Of a stretch of 60,282 nucleotides of DNA, positions 33,740-42,430 are shown one piece after another. A program made the position numbers and the translations under genes. The notes under the pieces were generated by a model. That model did no database searches and was not told the DNA's origin. It was given only the letters and a program-made list of their open reading frames with translations. The first letter of the stretch is position 1, and each line of letters opens with the position of its first letter. The DNA comes from Betaproteobacteria bacterium (lineage in GTDB: Bacteria; Pseudomonadota; Gammaproteobacteria; Burkholderiales; Usitatibacteraceae), in the NCBI GenBank assembly GCA_016790765.1, contig JAEUMZ010000059.1:1-60282 (forward strand), in the 5' to 3' direction.

Positions 33740-34773
33740 GTGCCACGGTCCTGCCCTGGCACCGCCCGGTCGTCGAAGACCTCGTCGCGCGGCGCGCCAC
33801 GCTGCCGCACGCATTGCTGATCCACGGACGCGAAGGCACTGGCCTGGTGGAACTGGCCCGCGGCATCGCACAGTCGCTGTTGTGCGAATCCGGGCAGGGC
33901 GGCACGGCGTGCGGCGCATGCCCGGCGTGCGGGTGGTTCCGCGACGGCAATCACCCGGATTTTCGCGAGGTGCGGCCGGAGTCGCTGGACGAGGAGGACG
34001 CCAGTCCGGCCGACAGCGATGCGCCGGAGGGCAAGGAGGAGAAGAAGAGCCTGTTCATCAAGATCGACCAGATCCGCGCGCTGGCCGACTTCATGATGCT
34101 GACGACCCACCGCGACGGCCTGCGCATCCTGGTGCTGCATCCGGCGGAGTCGATGAAGTCCGAGGCCGCCAATGCGTTGTTGAAGACGCTCGAGGAGCCG
34201 CCGCCCCGCACGCTGATCCTGCTGGTGACCTCCCGCGTCGGGCGTCTGTTGGCGACGATCCGGAGCCGCTGCCAGAAACTCGCGGCGCCTCGACCGGCAC
34301 CCGATGTGGCGTTGTCCTGGCTGCGCGCACAAGGGGTCGGGCAGCCGGAGCTGGCGCTGGCGGCAGCAGGCGGCGCCCCCCTCGATGCGGTCGCGTTCGC
34401 AGCCCCGGAGTACCAGGCTGCGCGATCGGCCTTCGTGCGCGTCCTGGCGGATCCGCGCGGAGACATGCTGGCCTGCGCACAGGCCCACGAAAAGGCGGAC
34501 CTCACCCAACCTTTGTTGTGGCTGCACACCTGGGTGCACGACCTGATGCTGGGCCTCCATGCGCTGCCGCCCGCGTATTTTCCCGACCAGTCCGCCGCGC
34601 TGTCGCGCATCGCCGGATCGGCCAATGCCAGGGCAGTCTGCCGGTTCGAGACCTCGCTGCGCGAGGCGCGGCGCCTTGTGCACCACCCGCTCAATCCGAG
34701 ACTTTTCCTCGAACAGTTGCTAATATCCTACGCCGCCGCCATCGAGCCGGTGTCCCCTGCCAAGCGTCCATGA
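33736..34773 (+). CDS. holB: DNA polymerase III delta-prime subunit
   Basis: Encodes 345 residues from GTG 33736. Delta-prime is a non-ATPase subunit of the clamp loader. The degenerate P-loop HGREGTGLVELA lacks the lysine, the zinc module has CGACPACGWF, and LLKTLEEPPPRTLILLVTS with IRSRCQ (the arginine-finger SRC motif) is intact. An insertion rich in Glu, Asp and Lys at about 85-105 separates the zinc module from the KIDQIRAL motif. Overlaps tmk and the PilZ gene. Confidence 0.93.
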   Translation: MSATVLPWHRPVVEDLVARRATLPHALLIHGREGTGLVELARGIAQSLLCESGQGGTACGACPACGWFRDGNHPDFREVRPESLDEEDASPADSDAPEGKEEKKSLFIKIDQIRALADFMMLTTHRDGLRILVLHPAESMKSEAANALLKTLEEPPPRTLILLVTSRVGRLLATIRSRCQKLAAPRPAPDVALSWLRAQGVGQPELALAAAGGAPLDAVAFAAPEYQAARSAFVRVLADPRGDMLACAQAHEKADLTQPLLWLHTWVHDLMLGLHALPPAYFPDQSAALSRIAGSANARAVCRFETSLREARRLVHHPLNPRLFLEQLLISYAAAIEPVSPAKRP

Positions 34774-35132
34774 GCGAAACTGCCGCCCCCATCCGACGTC
34801 CCGACGTGATCTCGCTGAACCTGCGCGGCAAGACCGCGCTGTATGCGGCGTGGATGCCGTTCCTGAAGGGCGGCGGGTTGTTCATGGAATCCAAGCGCGA
34901 CCACAAGCTGGGCGACGAAATCCTCATCGTGCTCGCGTTCCTCGATGAGCCCCTGAAAGTGCCGTTGTCCGGCACCGTGGCCTGGGTCAATCCGGCACAC
35001 GCCCACGGCAACCGTCCGCAGGGCGTCGGCATCCGCCTGCCCGACAATCCGGTGGGACAGGAACTGAAGAAGAAGATCGAGGGCATCCTCGCGCCCGTCA
35101 TCAAGTCCGAGCGGCCGACGCACACGCTTTGA
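34770..35132 (+). CDS. pilZ: PilZ-domain protein (type IV pilus type)
   Basis: Encodes 120 residues, the size of stand-alone PilZ proteins. PilZ is needed for type IV pilus assembly. [24 protein letters not shown] and [11 protein letters not shown] are typical. The c-di-GMP-binding RxxxR motif is not complete at the N-terminus, as in canonical PilZ, which does not bind c-di-GMP. The ATG overlaps the holB stop, in the conserved tmk-holB-pilZ order. Confidence 0.92.
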   Translation: MSETAAPIRRPDVISLNLRGKTALYAAWMPFLKGGGLFMESKRDHKLGDEILIVLAFLDEPLKVPLSGTVAWVNPAHAHGNRPQGVGIRLPDNPVGQELKKKIEGILAPVIKSERPTHTL

Positions 35133-35647
35133 GCGCCGCACTGCAGCTCGAAGCGGTTCTCGCCGACATCACCTCCCTGCGCGTTGACGCCATCGTCAAT
35201 GCTGCCAATTCGTCCCTGCTCGGCGGCGGCGGCGTCGATGGCGCGATCCACCGCGCCGCCGGGCCTGAGCTGGTGGCTGCGTGCCGGCTGCTCGGGGGCT
35301 GCAAGACCGGCCAGGCCAAGTTGACGCCCGGATTCCGGTTGGCGGCGCGATTCGTGATTCATACCGTCGGCCCGGTATGGCGCGGAGGGCATGCCGGCGA
35401 GCCGGAGTTGCTGCGCTCCTGCTACGTCGAGTCGTTGCGGATCGCGCACGGGCAGGGTCTTGCGAGCATCGCGTTTCCGGCCATCAGCACCGGCGTGTAC
35501 GGCTATCCGGTCGCCGATGCCGCGCACATCGCGGTCGCGGCGGTGCGCCAGCACGCGGCGCCCCATGGCATGGCCCGCGTGGTGTTCTGCTGCTTTTCGC
35601 CAGCGGACCTGGCCGTCTACCGCGGGTTGCTCGGGCCTACACCCTGA
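35129..35647 (+). CDS. Macrodomain protein, YmdB/O-acetyl-ADP-ribose deacetylase-like
   Basis: Encodes 172 residues. Macrodomains bind or hydrolyse ADP-ribose derivatives; the YmdB branch deacetylates O-acetyl-ADP-ribose. [31 protein letters not shown] and [12 protein letters not shown] are the signature loops. The start is TTG at 35129, overlapping the pilZ stop codon (TTGA), so it is likely translated by coupling. It is not a usual member of the holB-pilZ-tatD group. Its end overlaps the convergent LOG gene by 11 bp. Confidence 0.88.
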   Translation: MSAALQLEAVLADITSLRVDAIVNAANSSLLGGGGVDGAIHRAAGPELVAACRLLGGCKTGQAKLTPGFRLAARFVIHTVGPVWRGGHAGEPELLRSCYVESLRIAHGQGLASIAFPAISTGVYGYPVADAAHIAVAAVRQHAAPHGMARVVFCCFSPADLAVYRGLLGPTP

Positions 35648-36239
35648 GTTCCACGGCCGCGCGGTCCAGCCACTTGTTGGCATCTGGCGCCTCGAAGCGG
35701 CGCATGCGTTCCAGCAACGTTTCCAGGTCGGCTTCCACGAGCAGGCTGTCGCGATTGACATCGCGCAACACGCGATCATTGCGTGCGCGATCGAGGAACG
35801 CCACCAGCGCGTCATAGAAACCCGACACATTCAGCAGGCCCACCGGGTGGTGGTGCACACCCAGCTGCAACAGGGTCAACGTGTCGAACAGTTCGTCGAG
35901 CGTGCCGTAGCCGCCAGGCAGGGCAATGAAGCCGCGCGAGAGGCGCGTCATCAGGGCTTTGCGCTCATGCATGGTCTCGACGACGTGCATGTCCTTCACG
36001 CCGGGGTGGCCCACTTCCTTTTCCATCAGCAGGCGCGTGATCACGCCGGTGACTTCGCCGCCGGCTTCCAGGCAGGCGCCGGCCGCCACGCCCATCAGGC
36101 CCACGCTGCCGCCCCCGAAAACCAGGCGGATGCGCTGGCGGGCGAAGGTGCGGCCGAGGTGCTCGGCGGCCGCGCGGAAGGCGGGATCCGCGCCGGGACT
36201 GGACGCGCAATAGAGGCAAATTGAATCGAGGGTGCTCAT
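35637..36239 (-). CDS. LOG-family nucleotide hydrolase
   Basis: Encodes 200 residues. LOG proteins cleave the ribose-5'-phosphate from nucleoside monophosphates; in plants this activates cytokinins. The two signatures are [11 protein letters not shown] and [13 protein letters not shown], and the catalytic Arg/Glu pair lies in MHERKALM. Substrate in bacteria may be AMP or other purine monophosphates. No Shine-Dalgarno is visible, and a TATAAT box on the minus strand ends 6 bp before the ATG, suggesting a leaderless transcript. It diverges from tatD. Confidence 0.88.
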   Translation of the reverse strand: MSTLDSICLYCASSPGADPAFRAAAEHLGRTFARQRIRLVFGGGSVGLMGVAAGACLEAGGEVTGVITRLLMEKEVGHPGVKDMHVVETMHERKALMTRLSRGFIALPGGYGTLDELFDTLTLLQLGVHHHPVGLLNVSGFYDALVAFLDRARNDRVLRDVNRDSLLVEADLETLLERMRRFEAPDANKWLDRAAVELRV

Positions 36240-36243
36240 CGGC

Positions 36244-36267
36244 CGATTATATCGGGTGAGATAATCG
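36244..36267. promoter_or_regulatory. Symmetric divergent -10 elements for the LOG gene and tatD
   Basis: CGATTAT (36244-36250) and ATAATCG (36261-36267) form a perfect inverted repeat. On the minus strand it contains TATAAT ending 6 bp before the LOG ATG. On the plus strand it contains TGAGATAAT, an extended -10 ending 6 bp before the tatD ATG. Both would put transcription starts at or next to the start codons. Confidence 0.5.
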
Positions 36268-36271
36268 CGGC

Positions 36272-37054
36272 ATGTTCATCGACTCGCATTGCCACCTCGA
36301 TTTTCCGGAGCTGCAGGCCCAGGCGGAGGGCGTGTTTTCGCTCATGCGCGACAATGCGGTCACGCATGCGCTGACGATCTCGACCACGCTCAAGTCCTTT
36401 CCGGCCGTCCGCGCGGTGGCCGAGGCGCACGACAATGTCTGGTGCACGGCCGGCGTGCACCCGGACGAGCAGGTCGACGACCGCGAGGTCAGCGTCGAGG
36501 AACTGGTGGCGATGGCCGCACACCCGAAAGTGGTAGGCATCGGCGAGACCGGCCTCGATTACTACCGGCTCGCCGAGCCGCTCGACTGGCAGCGGCAGCG
36601 CTTTCGCACCCACATCCGTGCCGCGCGTGCGCTCGGGATGCCGCTGGTGATCCACACGCGCAATGCGGCCGCCGACACGCTGCGCCTGATGCGCGAGGAA
36701 GACGCAGGGGCCGCCGGCGGCGTCATGCACTGCTTCACCGAAACGCAGGACGTGGCCGATGCCGCGCTCGCGATGGGCTTCCACATCTCCTTCTCCGGCA
36801 TCGTCACCTTCAAGAGCGCCAAGGACCTGCAGGAGGTGGCGCGGCGTGTCCCGCTCGAGCGCATGTTGATCGAGACCGACTCCCCCTACCTCGCACCGAC
36901 TCCGCATCGCGGCAAGATGAACCAGCCCGGCTACGTGCGGCATGTGGCGGAGTTCATCGCCCAGCTGCGTGGGGAGCGCGTGGAGGACATCGCGCGATGC
37001 ACGGGCGAGAATTTTTTCCGCCTGTTCGCCAAGGCGGTGCCGGCGGGCGGCTAA
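36272..37054 (+). CDS. TatD-family metal-dependent hydrolase (YcfH-like)
   Basis: Encodes 260 residues. TatD proteins are metal-dependent DNases or deoxyribonuclease-like hydrolases; the biological role of the YcfH branch is unclear. Metal ligands are seen in DSHCHLDF (HxH), GIGETGLDYY, VIHTRNA, MHCFTE and ETDSPYLAPTPHRGKMNQP. It is the usual follower of holB-pilZ but here has its own upstream promoter-like element. No Shine-Dalgarno is visible. The 3' end overlaps uup by 4 bp. Confidence 0.93.
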   Translation: MFIDSHCHLDFPELQAQAEGVFSLMRDNAVTHALTISTTLKSFPAVRAVAEAHDNVWCTAGVHPDEQVDDREVSVEELVAMAAHPKVVGIGETGLDYYRLAEPLDWQRQRFRTHIRAARALGMPLVIHTRNAAADTLRLMREEDAGAAGGVMHCFTETQDVADAALAMGFHISFSGIVTFKSAKDLQEVARRVPLERMLIETDSPYLAPTPHRGKMNQPGYVRHVAEFIAQLRGERVEDIARCTGENFFRLFAKAVPAGG

Positions 37055-38943
37055 CCGGATTCCGCCTTGCGCGATTCCAGCGCCTCCCAGCGTTCCATGG
37101 CGCCCTCGATGTCCCTCGCCAGTTCGTCCTGGCGTGCAGCGAGGCTGCGCACGTCCTGCGGCGCGGTGGTGTACAGGGCGGGGTCGCCCAATCGCGCCTG
37201 CACCGCGGCCAGTTCCGCCTCCATGGCCTCGATGCGGCCGGGCAGGGCCTCCAGTTCGCGCACCTCGTTGAAGCCCAGGCGCGGCTTGCGCTCGCGTGTC
37301 CGATCGGGCTTTGCCACCAGGTCCGCGGGCGCCGGCGCCGGCGCGGCAGCGACCGGGCGCTGCGCCAGATAGTCGTCGTAGCCCCCCGCATATTCGCGCA
37401 CCAGGCCATCGCCTTCGAAGGCGTAGATCTGCGTCACCACGTTGTTGAGGAACGCGCGGTCGTGGCTGACGATCAACAAGGTGCCGTCGTACACCTGCAG
37501 CAGCGCCTCGAGCAATTCCAGCGTCTCGATGTCCAGGTCGTTGGTCGGCTCGTCGAGCACCAGCAGGTTGGCGGGCCGGGCGAACAGCCGCGCGAGCAGC
37601 AGGCGGTTGCGTTCGCCGCCGGACAGCGACTTGACCTTGGCGCGCGCGCGTTGCGGCGGGAACAGGAAGTCGCCGAGGTAACTCACGATGTGTTTCTTGC
37701 CGCCGCCGACGTCGACGAAGTCCGACCCGGGGCTGATGACATCGGCCAGCATCGCCTCGTCGTCGAGCGCCGCGCGCAGCTGGTCGAAGTACGCCACCTC
37801 CAGTTGCGTGCCGCGCACCACGCGGCCGGATTCGGGCGTGAGTTCTCCGAGGATCAGCTTGAGCAGCGTGGTCTTGCCAGCGCCATTGGGCCCCACCAGC
37901 CCTACGTGGTCGCCGCGCTGGATGACGGCCGAAAAGCCGCGCACCAGCGGCGCGGCGCCGAACGCGTGGGTCACCGCGTCGAGTTCGGCCACGCGCTGGC
38001 CGGATTTCGCGCCGGCATCAAGTGAGAGGCGCACCTGCCCGACGCGCTCGCGGCGCGCTGCGCGGTCGCGGCGCAACTGTTCCAACCGCCGCACGCGGCC
38101 CTCGTTGCGCGTGCGGCGCGCCTCGACGCCCTTGCGGATCCAGGCTTCCTCCTCCTTGAGCAGCTTGTCGAAGCGCGCCACCTGCACGGCTTCGGCATGC
38201 AGCATGTCGGCCTTGCGCCGCTGGTAGGCGGCAAAGGTTCCCGGAAAGTTGGCCAGCATGCCGCGCTCGAGTTCGACGATGCGCGTGGCGACGGCCTCGA
38301 GAAAGCGCCGGTCATGGCTCACCACGACCACCGCGCCGGGCCAGTTGCCGATCGCCCCTTCGAGCCACTCGATGCCCGCGATGTCCAAGTGGTTGGTCGG
38401 TTCGTCGAGCAGCAGCACGGGGGCCTGCGAGGCCAGCGCCCGCGCCAGCGCCACGCGCTTCTTCATGCCGCCCGACAGGTCCGCCGGATTCGCCTCGGGG
38501 TCGATGCCCACCGAGGACAAGGCCTGCTCGACGCGCTGGTTGAGGTGCCAGCCTTGCTGCTGGTCGAGCCGCGCATGCCAGCGGGCCATGTCCTCGATGG
38601 CCGCGGCCTCCCCCGCGGCCGCGCGGTGCGCGGCGTCGTGGTAGGCGATGAGGTCCGATGCGATGCCCCCCAACCCGCCGGCCACCGCATCGAAGGCGGT
38701 GCGCGCATCGCCGAACTCAGGTTCTTGCACCACGCTGGCCACGTCCACGCCGGCCTGGCGAACGACGTGGCCTTCGTCAGGCAACTGGAGGCCGGCAAGG
38801 ATGCGCAGGAGGCTCGACTTGCCTTCCCCGTTGCGACCGACCAGGGCGATGCGCTCGCCCTGGTCGAGCGTGAAATCCACGCGGTCGAGCAACGCGACGT
38901 CGCCGAACGCCAGCGAGGCTTGGGAAAGGGTGATCAGGGGCAT
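37051..38943 (-). CDS. uup: ABC-F family ATPase Uup
   Basis: Encodes 630 residues. Two ABC ATPase domains are present without membrane segments. Walker A motifs are GRNGEGKSS and GPNGAGKTT; signatures are LSGGMKKR and LSGGERNR; Walker B motifs are LLLDEPTNHLD and LVLDEPTNDLD. A basic inter-domain linker (EAWIRKGVEARRTRNEGRV) and a C-terminal coiled coil (about 560-630) place it in the Uup branch. Uup acts on ribosomes or branched DNA and affects precise transposon excision; the exact role is debated. It stands alone and convergent with tatD. Confidence 0.92.
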   Translation of the reverse strand: MPLITLSQASLAFGDVALLDRVDFTLDQGERIALVGRNGEGKSSLLRILAGLQLPDEGHVVRQAGVDVASVVQEPEFGDARTAFDAVAGGLGGIASDLIAYHDAAHRAAAGEAAAIEDMARWHARLDQQQGWHLNQRVEQALSSVGIDPEANPADLSGGMKKRVALARALASQAPVLLLDEPTNHLDIAGIEWLEGAIGNWPGAVVVVSHDRRFLEAVATRIVELERGMLANFPGTFAAYQRRKADMLHAEAVQVARFDKLLKEEEAWIRKGVEARRTRNEGRVRRLEQLRRDRAARRERVGQVRLSLDAGAKSGQRVAELDAVTHAFGAAPLVRGFSAVIQRGDHVGLVGPNGAGKTTLLKLILGELTPESGRVVRGTQLEVAYFDQLRAALDDEAMLADVISPGSDFVDVGGGKKHIVSYLGDFLFPPQRARAKVKSLSGGERNRLLLARLFARPANLLVLDEPTNDLDIETLELLEALLQVYDGTLLIVSHDRAFLNNVVTQIYAFEGDGLVREYAGGYDDYLAQRPVAAAPAPAPADLVAKPDRTRERKPRLGFNEVRELEALPGRIEAMEAELAAVQARLGDPALYTTAPQDVRSLAARQDELARDIEGAMERWEALESRKAESG

Positions 38944-38983
38944 GCGATGGGTGTCCGTCCGGCGCCTGGGGCGAGTGTCAGGG

Positions 38984-39055
38984 ACAAAACTCTAGCACTG
39001 GCGCGGCGAATGGGCCAAAAGGAGCCCGGGAGGCGCGCCCGTGCTAGGGTTTGCC
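38984..39055 (+). repeat. Dispersed 72-bp palindromic repeat, copy B
   Basis: Starts ACAAAACTCTAGCACTGG and ends CCCGTGCTAGGGTTTGCC. CTAGCAC near the left end is the reverse complement of GTGCTAG near the right end. It lies upstream of uup, between it and the PsiF terminator. Confidence 0.75.
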
Positions 39056-39084
39056 CCTGAAATCGTTGAACCGGCACCAACATG

Positions 39085-39114
39085 AAAACAAAAAGGGCGC
39101 ACTTTCGTGCGCCC
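39085..39114 (-). terminator. Terminator of the PsiF-repeat genes
   Basis: On the minus strand an 8-bp stem GGGCGCAC/GTGCGCCC with a GAAA tetraloop (39114-39095) is followed by TTTTTGTTTT. Confidence 0.9.
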
Positions 39115-39136
39115 TGTGTCGTGGTGAACGCGGCGG

Positions 39137-39358
39137 CTATTTCTTTTCCGCCGGCTTGGCGTCGCCCTTGCCCTTCTTGGCGCACGATTTCATGAACGCC
39201 TTGCGCTCATCCCCCTTGAGGCCCTTTTCCTTGGCTTCCTTGCTGCAGGCGCCGAACTTGGACTGCTGCTTGGTGGGAGCCTTGTCCTCGGCCTGGACGG
39301 CGGTGGATGCGAATGCCAGGGACATCGCTGCGATGACTGCTTTGGTCAGGTTTTTCAT
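39137..39358 (-). CDS. PsiF-repeat secreted protein (one repeat)
   Basis: Encodes 73 residues. A Sec signal peptide (MKNLTKAVIAAMSLAFASTA, cleavage near VQA) is followed by one PsiF repeat, FGACSKEAKEKGLKGDERKAF, ending MKSCAKKGK, with two cysteines that may pair. E. coli psiF is phosphate-starvation inducible, but the function of the domain is unknown. GGAGACCAGACC stands before the ATG at 39358. It follows the two-repeat paralogue by 23 bp and is cotranscribed with it. Confidence 0.85.
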   Translation of the reverse strand: MKNLTKAVIAAMSLAFASTAVQAEDKAPTKQQSKFGACSKEAKEKGLKGDERKAFMKSCAKKGKGDAKPAEKK

Positions 39359-39381
39359 GGTCTGGTCTCCGTGGCCCGCGC

Positions 39382-39660
39382 TTATTTGCTCAGGCATTCC
39401 TTCATGAACTTCTTGCGCTCGCTGCCCTTCTTGTCGCCGGCGTCCTTGTTGCAGGCGGTCATTTTTTCCTGTTGCTTCTTCTTCTTGTCGGCCAGGCAGG
39501 ACTGGATGAAAGCCTTGCGCTCGTCGCCCTTCTTGCCGGCAGCATCGGCATTGCATTCCCGCATGCGCGCATGTTGCTGGTTTTCAGCAGCCTGGGCAGG
39601 CCCGGCAATCCCCAAGGCCAGCGGCAGGGCGATCAGGGTGGCGGCAAACATTTTCTTCAT
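39382..39660 (-). CDS. PsiF-repeat secreted protein (two repeats)
   Basis: Encodes 92 residues. A signal peptide (MKKMFAATLIALPLALGIAG, cleavage near AQA) is followed by two PsiF repeats: MRECNADAAGKKGDERKAF and MTACNKDAGDKKGSERKKF, each ending in a cysteine after a helix. AAGGAGAGTGCC precedes the ATG. Upstream, TTGTCCAA occurs twice 15 bp apart (minus strand, near 39680-39702), possibly a promoter or binding site. The neighbouring one-repeat gene looks like a duplicate. Confidence 0.85.
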   Translation of the reverse strand: MKKMFAATLIALPLALGIAGPAQAAENQQHARMRECNADAAGKKGDERKAFIQSCLADKKKKQQEKMTACNKDAGDKKGSERKKFMKECLSK

Positions 39661-39731
39661 GGCACTCTCCTTGTGCGGGTTGGACAATTCGAACTTGGAC
39701 AACGCGCGAAGCATACGCCTTGTTGACGGCC

Positions 39732-41831
39732 TCATCCGGCCGCGACGGGGACGATGTCAACCGGCGTGCCGTTGAGGGCCGCGTTGCCGGACACCGCGTC
39801 GAGCCGCCGCTCGTCGGACAGGTCGTTGTAGCTGGCGCCCGGATTGGCGTGGGCCAGGCCCAGCCGCGATCCCGGCCGGTCGTGGCCCCAGCCGTGCGGC
39901 AGGCTGGCCACGCCGGGCATCATCGATTCGCTGGCTTCGACGGCGATGCGGATGGTGCCGGTGCGAGAGGACACCTCCACCAGGCTGCCCTCCGCGATGT
40001 GCCGCGCCGACATGTCGGACGGATGCATGAGCAGCTGGTGCCGGGTCTTGCCTTTGACCAGCCGGTGCGAAAAATGCATCCACGAGTTGTTGCTGCGCAC
40101 GTGGCGGCGCCCGATCAGCGTCAGCGAACCGGGCCGCGCGTCGAGCACCTCGCGGTTGAGCCGTTCGATGTCGGCCAGCACCGGTGCGGGCGCGCATTGG
40201 ATCTTGCGGTCGGGGGTCTCCAGCCGCGACAGCAATGACGGTTTGAGCGGGCCTAGGTCGATGCCGTGCGGGTGCGCAGCCAGGGCATCGAGCGTCATGC
40301 CGCCGGCCTTGGACAGCACCGCACCTACGATGGTCTCGGTGGAGCGTGCGGCGACCGGCTCGCGCTGCAACCGCGTGGCGATGGCGCGCCCGAGCTCGCC
40401 GAGGATCTCCCAGTCGTAGCGCTCGTCGCTCCCGCGCGGCCACAGCGGCGGGTTGAGGCGCGCCACGTTGCGGATCGCAAATGCGTTGAACACGTTGTCG
40501 TAGTGCGCGTGCGCCAAAGAGGAGGCAGGCGGCAGGATCAGGTGCGCGTGGCGCGTGGTTTCGTTGATGAAGATGTCCACCGCGACCATGAAGTCGAGCG
40601 ATTCAAGGGCGCGGTCGAGTTGGCGACCGTTGGGGGTCGACAACACCGGGTTGCCGCAGATCACCGCCATGGCGCGGATTTGACCGGTGCCCGGGGTGAG
40701 GATTTCCTCGGCCATCGCGGCGCTCGGGCTTTCACCGCTGAACGACGGCAGTCCGGACACGCGCGTGCGCCACTTGGCGTACTGGCCGGGGCGCGTGCCC
40801 GGCCCGGTCATCGGGAACAGCGGCGTGGTGGGCAGCGCGCCGCCCTCGCGATCGAGGTTGCCGGTGATGAGGTTGAGGAGCTGGACCAGCCACTGGTTGA
40901 GCGTGCCGAAGCTCTGCAGCGTGGTGCCCAGGCGCCCGTAGCACACGGCCGATGGCGCGTCGGCGAATTCGGCCGCCATGCGCCGGATCGTGGCGGCATC
41001 GATTCCGGTGGCGGTCGCCGCGCGGTCGGGCGTCACATGCGCGATGGCGCGCAACGCCTCGTCGAGGCCGCTGACGCGCTCCGGCCAAGCAATGCGCACT
41101 TTCTTCTCCGCCACCACGGTGTTGATGAGGGCCATCAGCAGCGCGGCATCCGTGCCGGGCCGGATGAAATGATGCTCGGAGGCAACTTCCGCGGTTTCCG
41201 TGCGCCGCGGGTCGATCACCACCACCTTGCCGCCGCGCTCCTTGATGGCGTGCAGGCGCTTGGTCACGTCGGGCACCGTCATCATGCTGCCGTTGGATGC
41301 CACCGGATTGCCGCCCAGGATCAGCAGGTGCTGCGTGTGGTCGATGTCCGGGATCGGGATCAGGAACTGGTGCCCGAACATGAAGTGCGATACCAGTTGC
41401 TGCGGCAGCTGGTCCACCGAGGTGGCGGAGAAAATATTGCGCGTCTTGAGCGCGCGTGCCACGGCCGGCACGTTGAACAGCGTGCCGCTGTTGTGCACGG
41501 AGGGGTTGCCGATGTACAGGCCCACGGCGTCGTCGCCGTGCGCCGCGACGATCGCCGCAAGTTTTTCACCGGCCAGCGCGAACGCTTCGTCCCAACCGAT
41601 GGCTCGCCACTGGTCGCCCTCGCGCAGGAGCGGCGTGCGAACGCGGTTCGGGTCCTCGTGGATGTCCTTGATGGCCACCGCCTTCGGGCAGATGTGGCCG
41701 CGCGAGAACGGGTCGTCCGCATCGCCGCGGATGCTGAGGATCTCATCGCCGCGGACCCTGAATTCAAGGCCGCAGATGGCCTCGCACAGGTGGCAGGCGC
41801 GGTGGACGGTGCGTTCTTCGGCGGTAGTCAT
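39732..41831 (-). CDS. Molybdopterin-dependent oxidoreductase, formate dehydrogenase/nitrate reductase superfamily
   Basis: Encodes 699 residues. An N-terminal [4Fe-4S] site is formed by Cys13, Cys16, Cys20 and Cys48 (CHLCEAIC and HICPK). The molybdopterin-binding regions follow (GNPVASNGSMM, VVIDPRRTETAEVA, HFIRPGTDAALL) and the C-terminal dinucleotide-binding domain shows GNAALNGTPVDIVP. There is no signal peptide, so it is cytoplasmic. At the expected metal-ligand position the sequence reads ATSVDQLPQQ, with no Cys or selenocysteine evident. No electron-transfer subunit is adjacent, so partner and substrate are unknown. It begins 3 bp after mntP. Confidence 0.88.
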   Translation of the reverse strand: MTTAEERTVHRACHLCEAICGLEFRVRGDEILSIRGDADDPFSRGHICPKAVAIKDIHEDPNRVRTPLLREGDQWRAIGWDEAFALAGEKLAAIVAAHGDDAVGLYIGNPSVHNSGTLFNVPAVARALKTRNIFSATSVDQLPQQLVSHFMFGHQFLIPIPDIDHTQHLLILGGNPVASNGSMMTVPDVTKRLHAIKERGGKVVVIDPRRTETAEVASEHHFIRPGTDAALLMALINTVVAEKKVRIAWPERVSGLDEALRAIAHVTPDRAATATGIDAATIRRMAAEFADAPSAVCYGRLGTTLQSFGTLNQWLVQLLNLITGNLDREGGALPTTPLFPMTGPGTRPGQYAKWRTRVSGLPSFSGESPSAAMAEEILTPGTGQIRAMAVICGNPVLSTPNGRQLDRALESLDFMVAVDIFINETTRHAHLILPPASSLAHAHYDNVFNAFAIRNVARLNPPLWPRGSDERYDWEILGELGRAIATRLQREPVAARSTETIVGAVLSKAGGMTLDALAAHPHGIDLGPLKPSLLSRLETPDRKIQCAPAPVLADIERLNREVLDARPGSLTLIGRRHVRSNNSWMHFSHRLVKGKTRHQLLMHPSDMSARHIAEGSLVEVSSRTGTIRIAVEASESMMPGVASLPHGWGHDRPGSRLGLAHANPGASYNDLSDERRLDAVSGNAALNGTPVDIVPVAAG

Positions 41832-41834
41832 GGC

Positions 41835-42395
41835 TCAGGTGCCCGTAACGAGGTGTTCGACCAGTATCTTCGCACCAATGGCGATCAGGATGACGCCGCC
41901 GACGATGTCCGCCCGCTGCGCCGCGCGCCGGCCCAGTCGGGCACCCAGGCGCACCGCCGCGATGCACAGCCCCAGGGTCACCAGCCCGATGGTGGCGACC
42001 GTGGGGACCAGGTCGAACTCGAGCAGCGAGAAACTGAGGCCCACGGCCAATGCATCGAGCGAGGTGGCCACGCCCAGCGTGAACAGCGTGGTCGCGGAAA
42101 ATGGCGCGGTGCCGGCACCTTCGCCGGCGTGGCGCGCATCGTGAATCATTTTCGCGCCGATGAAGGCGAGCACGCCGAATGCCAGCCAGTGGTCCCAGGC
42201 GTCGATGGCGCCGGCAAAGGCGCGGCCGGCGAGGAAACCGATCCACGGCATGAACGCTTGGAAAGCGCCGAATGTCAGGCTCATGCGCAGCGTCTGCCCC
42301 CAGGTGGGGTGGCGGACGGCGATGCCGCTGACGATCGCCACGGCCACGGCGTCCATTGCCAGGGCAATGGCGGTGAGAAACGTTTCGATGTTCAA
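41835..42395 (-). CDS. mntP: Manganese efflux pump MntP
   Basis: Encodes 186 residues with six predicted membrane helices, the family size. MntP exports Mn2+ from the cytoplasm. The paired motifs AIALAMDAVAVAI and VATSLDALAVGLSF carry the conserved aspartates. The start is set at TTG 42395 (MNIETFLTAI), which matches the family N-terminus; TTG 42404 is an alternative. No yybP-ykoY Mn2+ riboswitch was seen; the gene sits 35 bp after ldcA in a run of same-strand genes. Confidence 0.88.
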   Translation of the reverse strand: MNIETFLTAIALAMDAVAVAIVSGIAVRHPTWGQTLRMSLTFGAFQAFMPWIGFLAGRAFAGAIDAWDHWLAFGVLAFIGAKMIHDARHAGEGAGTAPFSATTLFTLGVATSLDALAVGLSFSLLEFDLVPTVATIGLVTLGLCIAAVRLGARLGRRAAQRADIVGGVILIAIGAKILVEHLVTGT

Positions 42396-42430
42396 CGGGC
42401 GCAACGTCCCGGCAGGATCCTGACCATCCC

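Noticed and set aside
40180..40206. Another repeat copy inside the molybdopterin oxidoreductase gene (CAGCACCGGTGCGGGCGCGC)
   Set aside because: The similarity covers only one arm, is inexact and encodes a normal part of the protein, so chance in GC-rich DNA is enough.
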